Notes: generated by a model from the sequence alone, not told the origin. Shown: positions 35,055 to 44,727, counted from the first letter of the stretch. The stretch: DNA of 64,000 nucleotides from Acidimicrobiaceae bacterium (GCA_027315005.1 DAHUZT010000070.1:1-64000); one strand, 5' to 3'. Numbers and translations are program-made.

Positions 35055-36758
35055 CTATGCATAGGTGAAGCCCTCGCGCAGGCGATCCTTCAGCACCTTG
35101 CCTGCGGGGTTGCGCGGGAGCTCGTCCACGACCTCCCACTGCCGGGGAACCTTGTACGCAGCCAGTGAAGCGAGACAGTGCCGTCGGAGCGACTCGATGT
35201 CGGGCTCGGTGCCCGGGCGGGCGACCACCACCGCCACGATGTCCTCGCCGAGCACCTCGTGAGGCACTCCCACCACGGCCGCCTCGGCGATGTCCGGGTG
35301 GGCGAGGATGACGTTTTCGACATCCACCGAGTAAATGTTGGACCCCCCACGGATGATGACGTCTTTGGCCCGCCCTCCGATGTAGAGGTACCCGTCCTCG
35401 TCCAGCCGGCCGATGTCGCCGGTCCGGAGCCAGCCATCGACCCAAGTCTCGGCGGTGGCCTGGGTGTCGTCGAGGTAGCGGCGCTGCCGGCCGGGGATGT
35501 GGAGCTCGATACTGCCGTAGGTCCCGACGGCAACCTCCTCGCCGTCATCTCCGACACAGCGGACCTGAGCCGGCGGTAGGGGTCTGCCGACCGAGCCCGG
35601 TCGACGGGTCGCCTCGCCCTTGGGCATCAAGCAGTACACGGACCCCGCCTCGGTCATGCCGTAGTTGTTGGAGACCAGTGCCCCGGGCATCGCCGATTGG
35701 AGCCGGTCGACGGCCGCAGGTGCGAGTGGAGCGCTCCCCACCGAGCAGATCCCGATCGAGGAGAGGTCGGCTTCGGCGAACCGCGGATGCCCGAGGAGCA
35801 ACTGGACCATGGCGGGCACAAGGAACACCGCTGTGGGCCGCAGATCCTCCACCGCGGTGAACCACAGGTCGGCGTCGAACCTCGGGAGGTAGGTCGAGGT
35901 CATACCCATCTTCATCGGGCTGAACACGAAACTGACACCGGCGAAGGTGGCCAGCGGGCTGGCATGGAGCCACGAACCACCCGTCCAATTCGGGCTGCCA
36001 TTGGGAACCGCCGAGGCGTTGTCGTGGCAGACCACCACTCCCTTCGGCATCCCGGTGGTCCCCGAGGTGAACAGGACATCCGAGAGGTCGTCCCCTTGGA
36101 CGGCGACCTGATGGGCCGAACCGTCATCGTCGAGTACGTCGTTCCAGCCCAGCCTCCTCAGATCCCGACGGCACTGCCCTGCACGGGCGACTCCTGCTCC
36201 CGGGTTGTGTCGGTCAGCTCCAGGTCCATCGGGTTCACCCGTCCTAGCCGTTGCCCGTTGTCGATCGGCGTCGATCACGGTGAAGGGTTCCGGGCTGGAG
36301 CACCATACGGAGCTGTCCGGCGCACGGCCGTCCGCTGCCTTCCCCGGTGCACCGGTCGATGCTGAGCTGGCAGGAAAGGACCGTAGGGCCCGATCGCCGT
36401 CAGCGAAGAGAACAGCGGCTCGGGCCTTGGCCAGCATCCGGTCGACCTCGGGGTCGGCGAGCCGCGGATCAAGGGGCACGACCGCGGCCCCGGCCTTGTG
36501 CACCGCCGCATAGGCGACCACCCAGCGCTCTGCGTTCGCCCCTTCGAGCTGGAGCGCGACCCGATCTCCACGTCCTACGCCGACCGTGCCGAGCCCACGG
36601 GCCAGCCGGTTCGCCTGCCGCTCCCATTCGACAAAGGTCATCTCGCCTTCGCCGATCACCCGGTACGCGACCTGGTCGGGGTAGCGCTCGGCCATGTCAC
36701 GGAGCTGGTCCACCTGGAGCGCTACTCGCCGGTCCCCCATTCCCTCCTCGCGTTCCAC
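35055..36758 (-). CDS. Acyl-CoA synthetase (AMP-forming) with unusual internal insert
   Basis: This 567-residue ANL ligase shows LFTSGTTGMPKGVVVCH, NYGMTEAGS, RTGDIGRLDEDGYL, GGRAKDVIIRGGSNIYSVDVE and the lysine in RNPAGKVLK. GTG 36758 has GGGAGG upstream. Residues about 125-205, between the N-terminal domain and the ATP loop, form an Ala/Arg/Gly/Asp-rich insert unlike the family. Over part of it (around 36130-36240) another minus frame reads like protein, so a compensated frameshift is possible. It is separated by 91 bp from the ABC permease upstream on the same strand. The enzyme motifs are intact. Confidence 0.85.
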   Translation of the reverse strand: MEREEGMGDRRVALQVDQLRDMAERYPDQVAYRVIGEGEMTFVEWERQANRLARGLGTVGVGRGDRVALQLEGANAERWVVAYAAVHKAGAAVVPLDPRLADPEVDRMLAKARAAVLFADGDRALRSFPASSASTGAPGKAADGRAPDSSVWCSSPEPFTVIDADRQRATARTGEPDGPGADRHNPGAGVARAGQCRRDLRRLGWNDVLDDDGSAHQVAVQGDDLSDVLFTSGTTGMPKGVVVCHDNASAVPNGSPNWTGGSWLHASPLATFAGVSFVFSPMKMGMTSTYLPRFDADLWFTAVEDLRPTAVFLVPAMVQLLLGHPRFAEADLSSIGICSVGSAPLAPAAVDRLQSAMPGALVSNNYGMTEAGSVYCLMPKGEATRRPGSVGRPLPPAQVRCVGDDGEEVAVGTYGSIELHIPGRQRRYLDDTQATAETWVDGWLRTGDIGRLDEDGYLYIGGRAKDVIIRGGSNIYSVDVENVILAHPDIAEAAVVGVPHEVLGEDIVAVVVARPGTEPDIESLRRHCLASLAAYKVPRQWEVVDELPRNPAGKVLKDRLREGFTYA

Positions 36759-36786
36759 CCCTACCTCCCGAAAGTCCCGAGTGCCC

Positions 36787-36862
36787 GTCCGCGCGATACG
36801 TCCGGCTCACCCGACCACCGGTCCGCGCGGGACGTCCGGCTGGTCCGGCTCACCCGACCGCC
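36787..36862. repeat. Imperfect 34-42 bp tandem repeat between permease and synthetase genes
   Basis: The segment 36787-36820 recurs at 36821-36862 with an 8-bp insertion and a few mismatches. Both copies include GTCCGCGCG and GTCCGGCTCACCCGACC. The second copy overlaps the last codons and stop of the ABC permease gene. Confidence 0.7.
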
Positions 36863-37683
36863 CGTCGGAGGAATCCAACCATGCCGATGACGCACAGCGC
36901 CACCAGCGAGGCCCCGGCCACCACGAAGCAGATCCACAAATGGATGTGAGGGACACCTGGAGACATCAGCCCCCGCAGGCCTTCACTCACATAGGTCATC
37001 GGATTGCACGCGCATACGACCTGGAACCACCGGATGTGGGCGAGCGATGGCCACGGATACTGGCTGGATCCGGTGAAGAGCAGCGGGGTGAGCACGAGGG
37101 CGAAGGTGACGTTGATCCGGTTGGGGGCTACGTAGGTCCCGAGGACCAGTCCCATCGCGGCGCCGATCAGAGCGCCGAGCACCGTCATCACCACCACGCC
37201 CGCGGCCGCGCCCGAGGACCACGGGATGGACCCGAGAAGCCATACCCCGATGGGGAACATGACACCGGCGGCGACCACGCCGCGCATGGCCGAGAAGACG
37301 ACCTTCTCGATAGCGACCGCGCCGGTGGGTAGGGGCGCGAGCAACCGGTCCTCGATCTCGTTGCTGTAGGAGAACTCGATGACGAGGGGCAGTGCCGTGC
37401 TCTGCAGCCCGGTGAGCACGGCCGCCAGAGCGACCAGGCCGGGGAAGAGCACTGCTGTATAGCCCGGACGGGCGTAACCGAGCTGGGTGAGCACTTTGCC
37501 GAACACGAACAGCAAAAAGAGCGGCTGGAGGATGACCTGGGCCAGAAAGAGCGGGAACTCGCGCCCGGTGACGTACAGGTCCCGCCGCAGGATGGCCGCT
37601 CCGGTCTGCCACGGTCCCCATCGGGCCTCAGGCCGGGCGACCGCCGGCGGCGAACCGGTCTCCAGGTCGGTCGGTACCGTCAC
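36850..37683 (-). CDS. ABC-2 type exporter permease (DrrB-like)
   Basis: This 277-residue membrane protein has six hydrophobic segments, preceded by a cytoplasmic N-terminus. The ABC-2 signature region PLLFTGSSQYPWPSL is followed by MTYVSEGLRG. This is the layout of the permease in DrrAB-type exporters for lipophilic compounds. Its ATG overlaps the stop of the ATPase gene by 4 bp. The cargo is unknown; a toxic intermediate, antibiotic or lipid are usual possibilities. Confidence 0.88.
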   Translation of the reverse strand: MTVPTDLETGSPPAVARPEARWGPWQTGAAILRRDLYVTGREFPLFLAQVILQPLFLLFVFGKVLTQLGYARPGYTAVLFPGLVALAAVLTGLQSTALPLVIEFSYSNEIEDRLLAPLPTGAVAIEKVVFSAMRGVVAAGVMFPIGVWLLGSIPWSSGAAAGVVVMTVLGALIGAAMGLVLGTYVAPNRINVTFALVLTPLLFTGSSQYPWPSLAHIRWFQVVCACNPMTYVSEGLRGLMSPGVPHIHLWICFVVAGASLVALCVIGMVGFLRRAVG

Positions 37684-38702
37684 CGGAGCGACCGTCCAGT
37701 CAGCTGGATGAACAGATCCTCGAGGGTCGGCTCGCCGAGCCGGACATCGGTCAGCCTGCCCCCGGCCGTCGAGATGACCGTCGCGACCTCACCGATCAAA
37801 GGAGCGGCCTCCCCCTGGACGGAGATCCGGAACCGCCAACCCGGAGTCTCGGGATCCTCGACCGGTTCCACCCGGTCGACCGGCTCCAACTGTCCGAGCG
37901 CAGCGCACATCGCAGCCCCGTCCGCTCGGGGTGACGGTTCGACCGTGCAGTCCAAGACGCGCTCACCGGCCATGCCACGCACCAGTGTCGACGGTGCATC
38001 GAGGGCGAGCAGCGTGCCGTGGTCGATGATCGCCACCCGGTCGCTCAGTGTCGCCGCCTCGTCCATGTCGTGGGTGGTGATGACCACCGTGGTCCCCTCC
38101 TCGCGCAAGCGGGCAACACACTCCCACAGGAAGAGGCGGGCGGCAGGGTCGAGCCCGGTCGAGGGCTCGTCGAGAAAGAGGACTCGAGGCTCGTGCATGA
38201 GCGACCTGGCGATCATCATCCGCTGGATCTGCCCACCGGAGAAGTCGTCGGGACGGCCGTTCGGCCGATCTGCCAGTCCGAACTGCTCGAGCAGCTTGTC
38301 GGCCCGCCTCTTGCGCTCCGGACCAGGCACCCCGTGATAGCTGGCATGGAACAGCAGGTTCTGACGGACCGACAGCGAGCGGTCCAGGTTGTTCTGCTGC
38401 GGTACCACCCCGAGCAGGCGTCGGGCTCCGACCGGATCGCCGGCCACGTCGACACCGGCCACGTTGGCCCGGCCCCCGGTCGGCTTGATCCGGGTGGTAA
38501 GGACACCGATGGTCGTCGTCTTGCCGGCACCGTTGGGCCCGAGGAAGCCGAACACCTCGCCCGGTGGAACCCGGAAGGTGATCCCGGCCACCGAGTCGAC
38601 AGGCGCCTTCGGGTAGCGCTTCACCAGCCGGTCGACCTCGACCGCCCACTCACGCTCTCCTGGATCGCCGCGCATCTGACCGCCTGACCGGGGGGTGCCC
38701 AC
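37680..38702 (-). CDS. ABC exporter ATP-binding protein (DrrA-like)
   Basis: This 340-residue ATPase has Walker A GPNGAGKTTT, Q-loop VPQQNNLD, signature DFSGGQIQRMMIARSL, Walker B VLFLDEPSTGLDP and switch His in TTHDMDEA. A C-terminal extension of about 100 residues, ending LEDLFIQLTGRSLR, is typical of daunorubicin-resistance type ATPases. The GTG start at 38702 has no strong ribosome site, and MRGDPGERE nine residues in is an alternative. It forms a two-gene operon with the permease, divergent from the Liv-type importer. Confidence 0.9.
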   Translation of the reverse strand: MGTPRSGGQMRGDPGEREWAVEVDRLVKRYPKAPVDSVAGITFRVPPGEVFGFLGPNGAGKTTTIGVLTTRIKPTGGRANVAGVDVAGDPVGARRLLGVVPQQNNLDRSLSVRQNLLFHASYHGVPGPERKRRADKLLEQFGLADRPNGRPDDFSGGQIQRMMIARSLMHEPRVLFLDEPSTGLDPAARLFLWECVARLREEGTTVVITTHDMDEAATLSDRVAIIDHGTLLALDAPSTLVRGMAGERVLDCTVEPSPRADGAAMCAALGQLEPVDRVEPVEDPETPGWRFRISVQGEAAPLIGEVATVISTAGGRLTDVRLGEPTLEDLFIQLTGRSLR

Positions 38703-38865
38703 AGGGGCGAGCTCCGTTCGGGGCGCCCGAGACCGTCTCGACCTCGACGGGCTACAACTCGGAAACGGGCGACATCACGAACCTGACACGGATATCCTAC
38801 AAATGCCCGAGCGCCCGAGCGGCGTTCGGAGCCGATAGCAGGCCGATCGAGGATCAGGGGGACCC

Positions 38866-40287
38866 ATGTCGCATCGAAGCAGGCAACGGGACGGGAAGCA
38901 CCGGAGCACGACGAGCACTGAGGGGGACGATGGAGCGCTGGTCCGACGCACTGCGGTGCGAGCCCGGGCCCGGTGGCTGTGCTTCGCCGGTGTCACGGTG
39001 GTCGCGGCCCTGCTCCTGGCCAGCTGCTCGAGCACGTCGAACTCGACGCCGACCACCACCTCGGGCTCCTCGACCACCCCGGCCAACGGCGGCTCCTCGG
39101 CGCCGGGGGTCACCTCGACCGAGATCAAGGTCGGCAGCATCTCGACCCTGACCGGCTTCATCGCCGCCGACTTCAATGGGTTCGCGCCCGGCATGCAAGC
39201 CTACTTCGACATGGTCAATGCTCAAGGCGGCGTCGACGGCCGCAAGGTGGTGCTGGCCAACAATCTGGACGACGGGGGCAGCCCGACCACCTTCAGCCAG
39301 CTGGCCCACACCTTGATCGAGCAGGACCACGTGTTCGCAGTCGGCGTCTCGACCGCTGCCTTCTCCCCGAACCTGTTCGTCCAGACCGGGACCCCCACCT
39401 ACGGCTACAACGTGACCGGCAACTGGCAGGGGCCCACCAACCTGTTCGCCGCGGGCGGATCGGTCCAGGACTACCAGACCGGCGCCCCCTTCGTCTCCTA
39501 CCTGATGAGGCAGACCAAGTCCACGTCGGTGGCTTTCTTCAGCTACGGGTCCGCCATCGCCGCTTCGTACGACGCCTGCCATGCCGATGCCACCAACCTG
39601 CAGGCCGCCGGCGTCAAGGTGAGCTACCTCGACCTCAACGCCGCCCCCTACGGCAACTACACCTCGGCTGTCCAGCACCTGCCCCAGACCGGCGCTCTCG
39701 TCGTCAGCTGCATGCAGGGCTCGGACAACATCACCCTGGCCCGGGAGATCCAGCAGTACGGGCTCAAGGTGCACCAGCTCTGGTTCAACGGCTACGACCA
39801 GTCCCTCGTCGCCCCCTACAGCAGCCTCCTCCAGAACGTCTACATCAACGTCAACGGCAACGTCGCCTTCGAGGCCCCGGCCGCCTACCCGGGCCACTAT
39901 CCGGGGATGGCCAACTACCTGGCCATGATGAAGAAGTAAGAGCCCACGTTCATTTTCAACGGCGTCGCCTTGCAGGGCTGGCAGTCGGCCGCCCTGCTGG
40001 TGGCCGGGATCAAGGCGGCCGGCAGCGACCTGACCCAGCAGAACGTCATCGCCAAGACGAACCAGATCACCAACTTCACCGCAGGCGCTCTCTCCACCAT
40101 CACCAACTGGAAGTACGCCCACACCACGCCGACCTTCCCCACCTGCTCCTCCTTCGTGGCGGTGAAGGGCAAGTCCTTCGTCCCCGCCGCGGCCCCGGCA
40201 CCCCAGTCCTTCGTCTGCTTCTCCAAATCGGTGAACGTGGCAGACCCGAGCCCGACCGCACCCCCGGCGGGCACCCCGGGTACGTGA
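38866..40287 (+). pseudogene. Branched-chain-amino-acid-type ABC substrate-binding lipoprotein, interrupted by in-frame TAA
   Basis: The reading frame encodes a Liv-type periplasmic-binding lipoprotein of 473 residues, but TAA at 39937-39939 stops it after 357. Downstream of the stop the same frame continues as convincing family sequence (EPTFIFNGVALQGWQSAALL) to a normal stop at 40285-40287. The N-terminus has a hydrophobic signal and lipobox LLAS-C (Cys54), followed by a Ser/Thr/Gly-rich linker and KVGSISTLTGF, the start of the binding fold. MKK-stop-EP suggests a Tyr codon (TAC or TAT) changed to TAA. It may be a real nonsense mutation, a sequencing error or a readthrough site. The permease and ATPase genes follow intact. 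Confidence 0.85.
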
Positions 40288-40328
40288 GATACGGTCGGCT
40301 CGGCCGAGAGGCGTAGGACGGCCCGTCA

Positions 40329-42398
40329 GTGAGCCAATTCCTCGGGTTCGCCATACCCGGAATCCCCTACGGCTGCACCTACGCCATCGTGGCCGTGGGC
40401 CTGGTCCTCACCTACCAGGCCACCGGCGTGTTCAACTTCGCCTTCGGCGCCCAGGCCTACACCTCGGCCTTCGTGTTCACCAAGCTGGTCCAGAACGACG
40501 GGATGCCGGTGTGGCTCGCCTTCGTCCTGTCGGTCGTGGTCCTCGCTCCGATCCTCGGGCTGGCGCTCGACCGGTTCCTCTTCCGCAAGATCCCGAACAC
40601 CAACACCACGGCCAAGCTGGTCACCGGGATCAGCCTCTTCGTGGGCATCCCGTCGCTGCTCCCGGTCCTCTTCGGCAGCCAGAGCCAGTTCAACGCGCCG
40701 AGCATCCTCTTCAACCCCAACATCGTCTACTTCCGCCTGGCCGGCACCCCGGTCAACGGCATCTACCTGAGCTCTGCGGTGGTCACCGCCGCCGTGCTGG
40801 TGGCCGTGGTGGTGCTCATGCGGACCACCAATCTCGGGCTGCAGATGCGGGGGGCCGTCGAGAGCCGCAGGCTGGTCCAGCTCGACGGGGTCATCGCCGG
40901 CAAGGTGGTGGCCACCGCCTGGGCCGTGTCCAGCCTCCTGGCCGGGTTGGCCGGGGTCTTGCTCGCTCCCATCTACGGGCAACTCCAGGCCCAAGACTAC
41001 GCCGCGCTGCTGGTGGCGGCCTTCGCTGCCGCCGCCTGGGCCTCCCTGCGCTCGATGCCGATCGCCGCGGTGGTCGGCATCCTGATGGGGGTGGCCAGCA
41101 CCCTGCTCCAGGGCTATCTGCCCCCCGACAGCACCCTGTCAGCGGCCGTCCTCCCCTCGCTCCCTTTCATCGTCCTTTTTGGCGCCCTGCTGCTCGTACC
41201 CGGCATGCGCAGGCTGGACGACACCAAGGACCCCCTGGCCTCGGTCGACCCCCCGGCTCCTCCGACCACAGCCACACTGCGGGCACCCCAGTTGAGCAAG
41301 ATCATCCGCCGTCTGTGGTACCTGCTGCTCGGGGCATTCATCGTCTCGATGCTGACCTGGATCCCGCCCACCTGGGAGAACGTCTTCAACGAGGGCCTGG
41401 CGCTCTCAACCATCTTCTTGTCCATCATCCTCATCACCGGTATGGGAGGGCAGCTGTCCTTGGCCCAGGCCACCCTGGCCGGGGTGGGCGCCTTCACCGC
41501 CGCCCAGCTGGCCAACCACCTCGGGCTGAACCTGCTGGTCGGTGCCCTGGTAGGCGCGGCACTCGCCGCCGCGGTGGCCGTTCTGCTCGCGGTGGTCTCC
41601 CTCCGGCTGAAGGGCCTCGGATTGGCGCTCATGACCATCGCGGCCGCCCTCTTCTTCGACAACTCGATCTTCTCACTTCCTTCGGTGAGCAACGGGCAGA
41701 CCCAGACCCTCCGGCAACGCTGGATCGGCCTCGGGGTCTTCAACCCCAACGGGCACGCACTCTTCGTGCTCGAGATCCTGGTGCTCATCATCGCGGTCGT
41801 CGGCGTGCTCCTCGTGCGCAAGGGGACGATCGGCCGCTTTCTGACCGCGATGCGAGGCTCGGAGGTGGCGGCGGCCGGGCTCGGGATCAACCTCACCTGG
41901 CAGCGGGTCCTGATCTTCGCCCTGTCCGGCGTGGTGGCCGGCATCGGGGGAACGGTGCTCGTCATCCAGCAGCAGGCGGTGAACACTGCGCTGTTCAACT
42001 ACGAGTTCTCGCTGGTCTTCGTGGTGATCGTGGTCACCACGGGAGTCTCCACCATCGAGGGAGCCATCCAGGCCGGCATCTCCTTCGTGGTCATCCAGCA
42101 GCTGCTCACCTTCCTGCCGGCCCGGTTCGGGGGAAACTCCTTGACCATCGTCCTCTTCGCCGCCGGGGCGCTGACCTATGCTGCACACCCCGAGGGCATC
42201 CTGGAGTACAACAAGCGGCGGTGGACCATGCGGTTCGAGCGGCTGCTGTTCGCGGGGTCGTCCGATCCACCTTCGCGGGAGCCGGCCCAGATGGCCGGAG
42301 CCGGCGGTGGCACCACTCACCACCCGGTCACCGGCACCACGGTCGACACCGTGATGGTCGAGCCGCTGGCCGGACACGACCCGGGTTCAACCCGATGA
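40329..42398 (+). CDS. Fused LivH-LivM branched-chain amino acid-type ABC permease
   Basis: This 689-residue protein joins two permease units. Residues about 1-295 are LivH-like (YGCTYAIVAVGLVLTYQATGVFNFAFG in two blocks), ending in a cytoplasmic linker of about 30 residues (DDTKDPLASVDPPAPP). Residues about 335-640 are LivM-like, with GMGGQLSLAQATLAGVGA and GVVAGIGGTVL. The C-terminal tail of about 50 residues is hydrophilic. Separate LivH and LivM are the norm; fusions occur in some actinomycetes. The start GTG 40329 lies 41 bp after the binding-protein gene, and the stop overlaps the LivG start. The substrate could be amino acids, but this importer type is also used for aromatic and acyl compounds. 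Confidence 0.9.
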   Translation: MSQFLGFAIPGIPYGCTYAIVAVGLVLTYQATGVFNFAFGAQAYTSAFVFTKLVQNDGMPVWLAFVLSVVVLAPILGLALDRFLFRKIPNTNTTAKLVTGISLFVGIPSLLPVLFGSQSQFNAPSILFNPNIVYFRLAGTPVNGIYLSSAVVTAAVLVAVVVLMRTTNLGLQMRGAVESRRLVQLDGVIAGKVVATAWAVSSLLAGLAGVLLAPIYGQLQAQDYAALLVAAFAAAAWASLRSMPIAAVVGILMGVASTLLQGYLPPDSTLSAAVLPSLPFIVLFGALLLVPGMRRLDDTKDPLASVDPPAPPTTATLRAPQLSKIIRRLWYLLLGAFIVSMLTWIPPTWENVFNEGLALSTIFLSIILITGMGGQLSLAQATLAGVGAFTAAQLANHLGLNLLVGALVGAALAAAVAVLLAVVSLRLKGLGLALMTIAAALFFDNSIFSLPSVSNGQTQTLRQRWIGLGVFNPNGHALFVLEILVLIIAVVGVLLVRKGTIGRFLTAMRGSEVAAAGLGINLTWQRVLIFALSGVVAGIGGTVLVIQQQAVNTALFNYEFSLVFVVIVVTTGVSTIEGAIQAGISFVVIQQLLTFLPARFGGNSLTIVLFAAGALTYAAHPEGILEYNKRRWTMRFERLLFAGSSDPPSREPAQMAGAGGGTTHHPVTGTTVDTVMVEPLAGHDPGSTR

Positions 42399-43201
42399 GC
42401 GGGGTGGTCGGGGCGAGCGGGATGGGAGGCGGTGGCGCCGGATCTCCACTGCTCTCGGTGCAGAACGTGTCCAAGTCCTTCGGAGGGATCGCAGCAGTCA
42501 GCCAGATCAGCTTCTCGGTCAGTGCCGGCGAGAGCGTCGGACTGGTCGGCCCCAACGGCGCGGGCAAGACCACACTCTTCAATTGCATCTGCGGCCAGCT
42601 ACGTCCCGAGCATGGATCGGTATTGCTCAACGGGGAGACCATCACCGGCCTACCCGTCCACCGGCGGTCCCGGCTCGGCATCGGTCGCACCTACCAACGA
42701 GTCGAGGTCTTCGCCGACATGACGGTGGCCGAGCACCTGCTGGTGGCCGAACGTGCTCGCCGGGGCGACGGCCGGCTCTGGCGCGATCTGTGCAACCTGA
42801 GTGCTCCCCGAGCCGAAGAGCTGGCCAAGGTGGGGGCCGTGCTCGAGCTGGTGGGTATCTCCGATCAAGCGGATATCCCGGTCTCCTCGCTCGGCCTCGG
42901 ATCGTGCCGGCTGGTCGAGCTGGCCCGGGCGTTGGCCGCAGAGCCGGTACTGCTGTTGGCCGACGAGCCGTCCTCGGGCCTCGACGTCACCGAGACCCGC
43001 GAGCTCGCCACGGTGCTCCGCACCTTGCAGCGCGAACGGGGGATGGCGGTCCTTTTGGTCGAGCACGACCTGGCCATGGTCGGCGCCGTCGTCGACCGAA
43101 CCATCGTGATGGATCTCGGTTCGCTGGTGGCCGAGGGGACCTTCGAGGAGGTCATGGCCGATCCGGCCGTACGCGATGCCTACCTCGGGGTGTCGGCGTG
43201 A
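42395..43201 (+). CDS. ABC transporter ATP-binding protein (LivG-like)
   Basis: This 268-residue ATPase has Walker A GPNGAGKTTLFNCICG, the Liv-family GIGRTYQRVEVFADMTV, Walker B VLLLADEPSSGLD and switch VEHDLAMV. The normal ABC signature (LSGGQ) is degenerate: the position reads SLGLGSCRLVELARAL. ATG 42395 overlaps the permease stop (ATGA). The 13-residue glycine-rich N-terminal extension is unusual. It pairs with the next gene as the two ATPase subunits of the importer. Confidence 0.9.
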   Translation: MSGVVGASGMGGGGAGSPLLSVQNVSKSFGGIAAVSQISFSVSAGESVGLVGPNGAGKTTLFNCICGQLRPEHGSVLLNGETITGLPVHRRSRLGIGRTYQRVEVFADMTVAEHLLVAERARRGDGRLWRDLCNLSAPRAEELAKVGAVLELVGISDQADIPVSSLGLGSCRLVELARALAAEPVLLLADEPSSGLDVTETRELATVLRTLQRERGMAVLLVEHDLAMVGAVVDRTIVMDLGSLVAEGTFEEVMADPAVRDAYLGVSA

Positions 43202-43956
43202 GCCCGACCGCCGGATCCGCGCCGGGTGACCTGCCACCGGCCCTCGAGGTCGACCACGTGAGCGCCGCCTACGGACCCTACCGGGCCCTCTTCGACGTGA
43301 GCTTCACGGTGCCGGCCGGAGGGGTCACCGCCCTCCTCGGATCGAACGGCGCTGGCAAGTCGACCGTCGCCCGGGTGGTGAGCGGGCTGATGGGGACCAC
43401 GAGGGGTTCGGTCCGGATGTCGGGCACCGAGGTCACCGGGATGCCCGCCTACAAGATCGCCCGGGCCGGCATGGCCCATGTTCCCGAGGGTCGCGGGATC
43501 TTCGCCAATCTGAGCGTCGAGGAGAACCTGGTCCTGGCCTTCCGCCAACGCCTGGGGCGGCGGCGAGTGTCCGAGGCCCTTGCCCGGACCTATGACACCT
43601 TCCCCATCCTCGGTGAGCGCCGCAGGCAACGGGGCGGCACGCTGTCGGGCGGGCAGCAGCGGCTGCTCTCCCTGGCCAAAGTGCTCCAGGCACCCCCGGG
43701 GGTGCTGGTCGCCGACGAGCTCTCCCTCGGCCTGGCCCCGGTGGTGATCGAGGCAGTGTACGACGGCTTGCGCAGCATCAACCGGGCCGGGACCGCACTG
43801 TTGATCGTGGAGCAGCAGGTCGACCGGGCTCTCGGGCTGGCTTCTTCGGCGATCATCCTCGAGCACGGTACGGTCGCCTTCTCGGGTCCGTCCGATACGG
43901 CCCTGGCCGCCATGGAGCGCATCCTGGCCAGCAGGACCGCGGGTTCCGTCCGCTGA
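43198..43956 (+). CDS. ABC transporter ATP-binding protein (LivF-like)
   Basis: This 252-residue ATPase has GSNGAGKSTVARVVSG (Walker A), MAHVPEGRGIFANLSVEENL (the LivF hallmark PEGRxxF), the intact signature TLSGGQQRLLSLAK, and VADELSLGLAP as Walker B with Asp-Glu. GTG 43198 overlaps the LivG stop by 4 bp. It completes the importer operon; only the binding-protein gene is interrupted. Confidence 0.92.
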   Translation: MSPTAGSAPGDLPPALEVDHVSAAYGPYRALFDVSFTVPAGGVTALLGSNGAGKSTVARVVSGLMGTTRGSVRMSGTEVTGMPAYKIARAGMAHVPEGRGIFANLSVEENLVLAFRQRLGRRRVSEALARTYDTFPILGERRRQRGGTLSGGQQRLLSLAKVLQAPPGVLVADELSLGLAPVVIEAVYDGLRSINRAGTALLIVEQQVDRALGLASSAIILEHGTVAFSGPSDTALAAMERILASRTAGSVR

Positions 43957-43965
43957 GGAGGCCGG

Positions 43966-44727
43966 TTGGCGCGCGCAACCAGGCGGACCAGGCTGCGTGA
44001 CGGTGGCAGCGGCACCCGGATCCCCGGTGCATCCGCGACCGGAGACGAACCGGATCCGGTTCGGATCGTGGACGGCTCTTCACCGGTGGCCGGCGCCCCG
44101 GCCAGCAGGCGTTCACTGCGGGACCAGGGCAAGAAGACGATGCGCCGGCTGCTCGACGCAGCAATGGAAGCCATCGACCAACGCGGCTACCACGGCACGC
44201 GCGTCCAGGATGTCGTGGACATCGCCAACACCTCCCACGGGACCTTCTACCTCTACTTCGCCAACAAGGAGGATCTGGTCCGGGCGCTGACCACAGAAGC
44301 GACCTCCGAGGCATCCAACCTGACGAGGGCGGTGACCGAAGCGGGGAGCGCGCTCGACATCGGGAGCTGGGACCATCTGCGCTCGTGGGTCGCCGACTAT
44401 TCGGCGTTGTGGCAAGGGTATGCCCCGCTGTTCCGGTCGTGGACCGACCTGGCGGCCATCGACCAGGGGGTGGGTGACCAGATCCGGCGCATGGTGCTGG
44501 CCCATTCCGACGCGATGGCCGTCCGGATCAAGGCCACCCCCTCGGCCGGCGGGCTCGATCCCGAAGTGGCCGGGATGGCCATCGTCGCCATGCTCGACCG
44601 GTTCCACTTCATGCGAGAGTTCGTGGGTGAGCCGGTGGACGACGACGCGCTGGACACCCTGACCACCATGATCCACCGGGCCCTCGTCCGGCCCGGCAGG
44701 GTTCCGGGGAAGGCGTCCTCGGGCTGA
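43966..44727 (+). CDS. TetR/AcrR family transcriptional regulator
   Basis: This 253-residue regulator has its helix-turn-helix at about residues 58-105: RLLDAAMEAIDQRGYHGTRV, DVVDIANTSHGTFYLYFANKEDL in short blocks, typical of TetR. The C-terminal ligand domain (about 110-245) is unassigned. TTG 43966 has GAGGAGG upstream, 9 bp after the LivF stop, so it is probably cotranscribed with the importer and may control it or the nearby acyl-CoA genes. The first 50 residues are disordered-looking; a start further in is possible. Confidence 0.88.
   Translation: MARATRRTRLRDGGSGTRIPGASATGDEPDPVRIVDGSSPVAGAPASRRSLRDQGKKTMRRLLDAAMEAIDQRGYHGTRVQDVVDIANTSHGTFYLYFANKEDLVRALTTEATSEASNLTRAVTEAGSALDIGSWDHLRSWVADYSALWQGYAPLFRSWTDLAAIDQGVGDQIRRMVLAHSDAMAVRIKATPSAGGLDPEVAGMAIVAMLDRFHFMREFVGEPVDDDALDTLTTMIHRALVRPGRVPGKASSG

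Noticed and set aside
40511..42394. Open frame extending upstream of LivG
   Set aside because: Arg/Gly/Pro-rich shadow of the fused permease; LivG starts at 42395 by overlap and homology.
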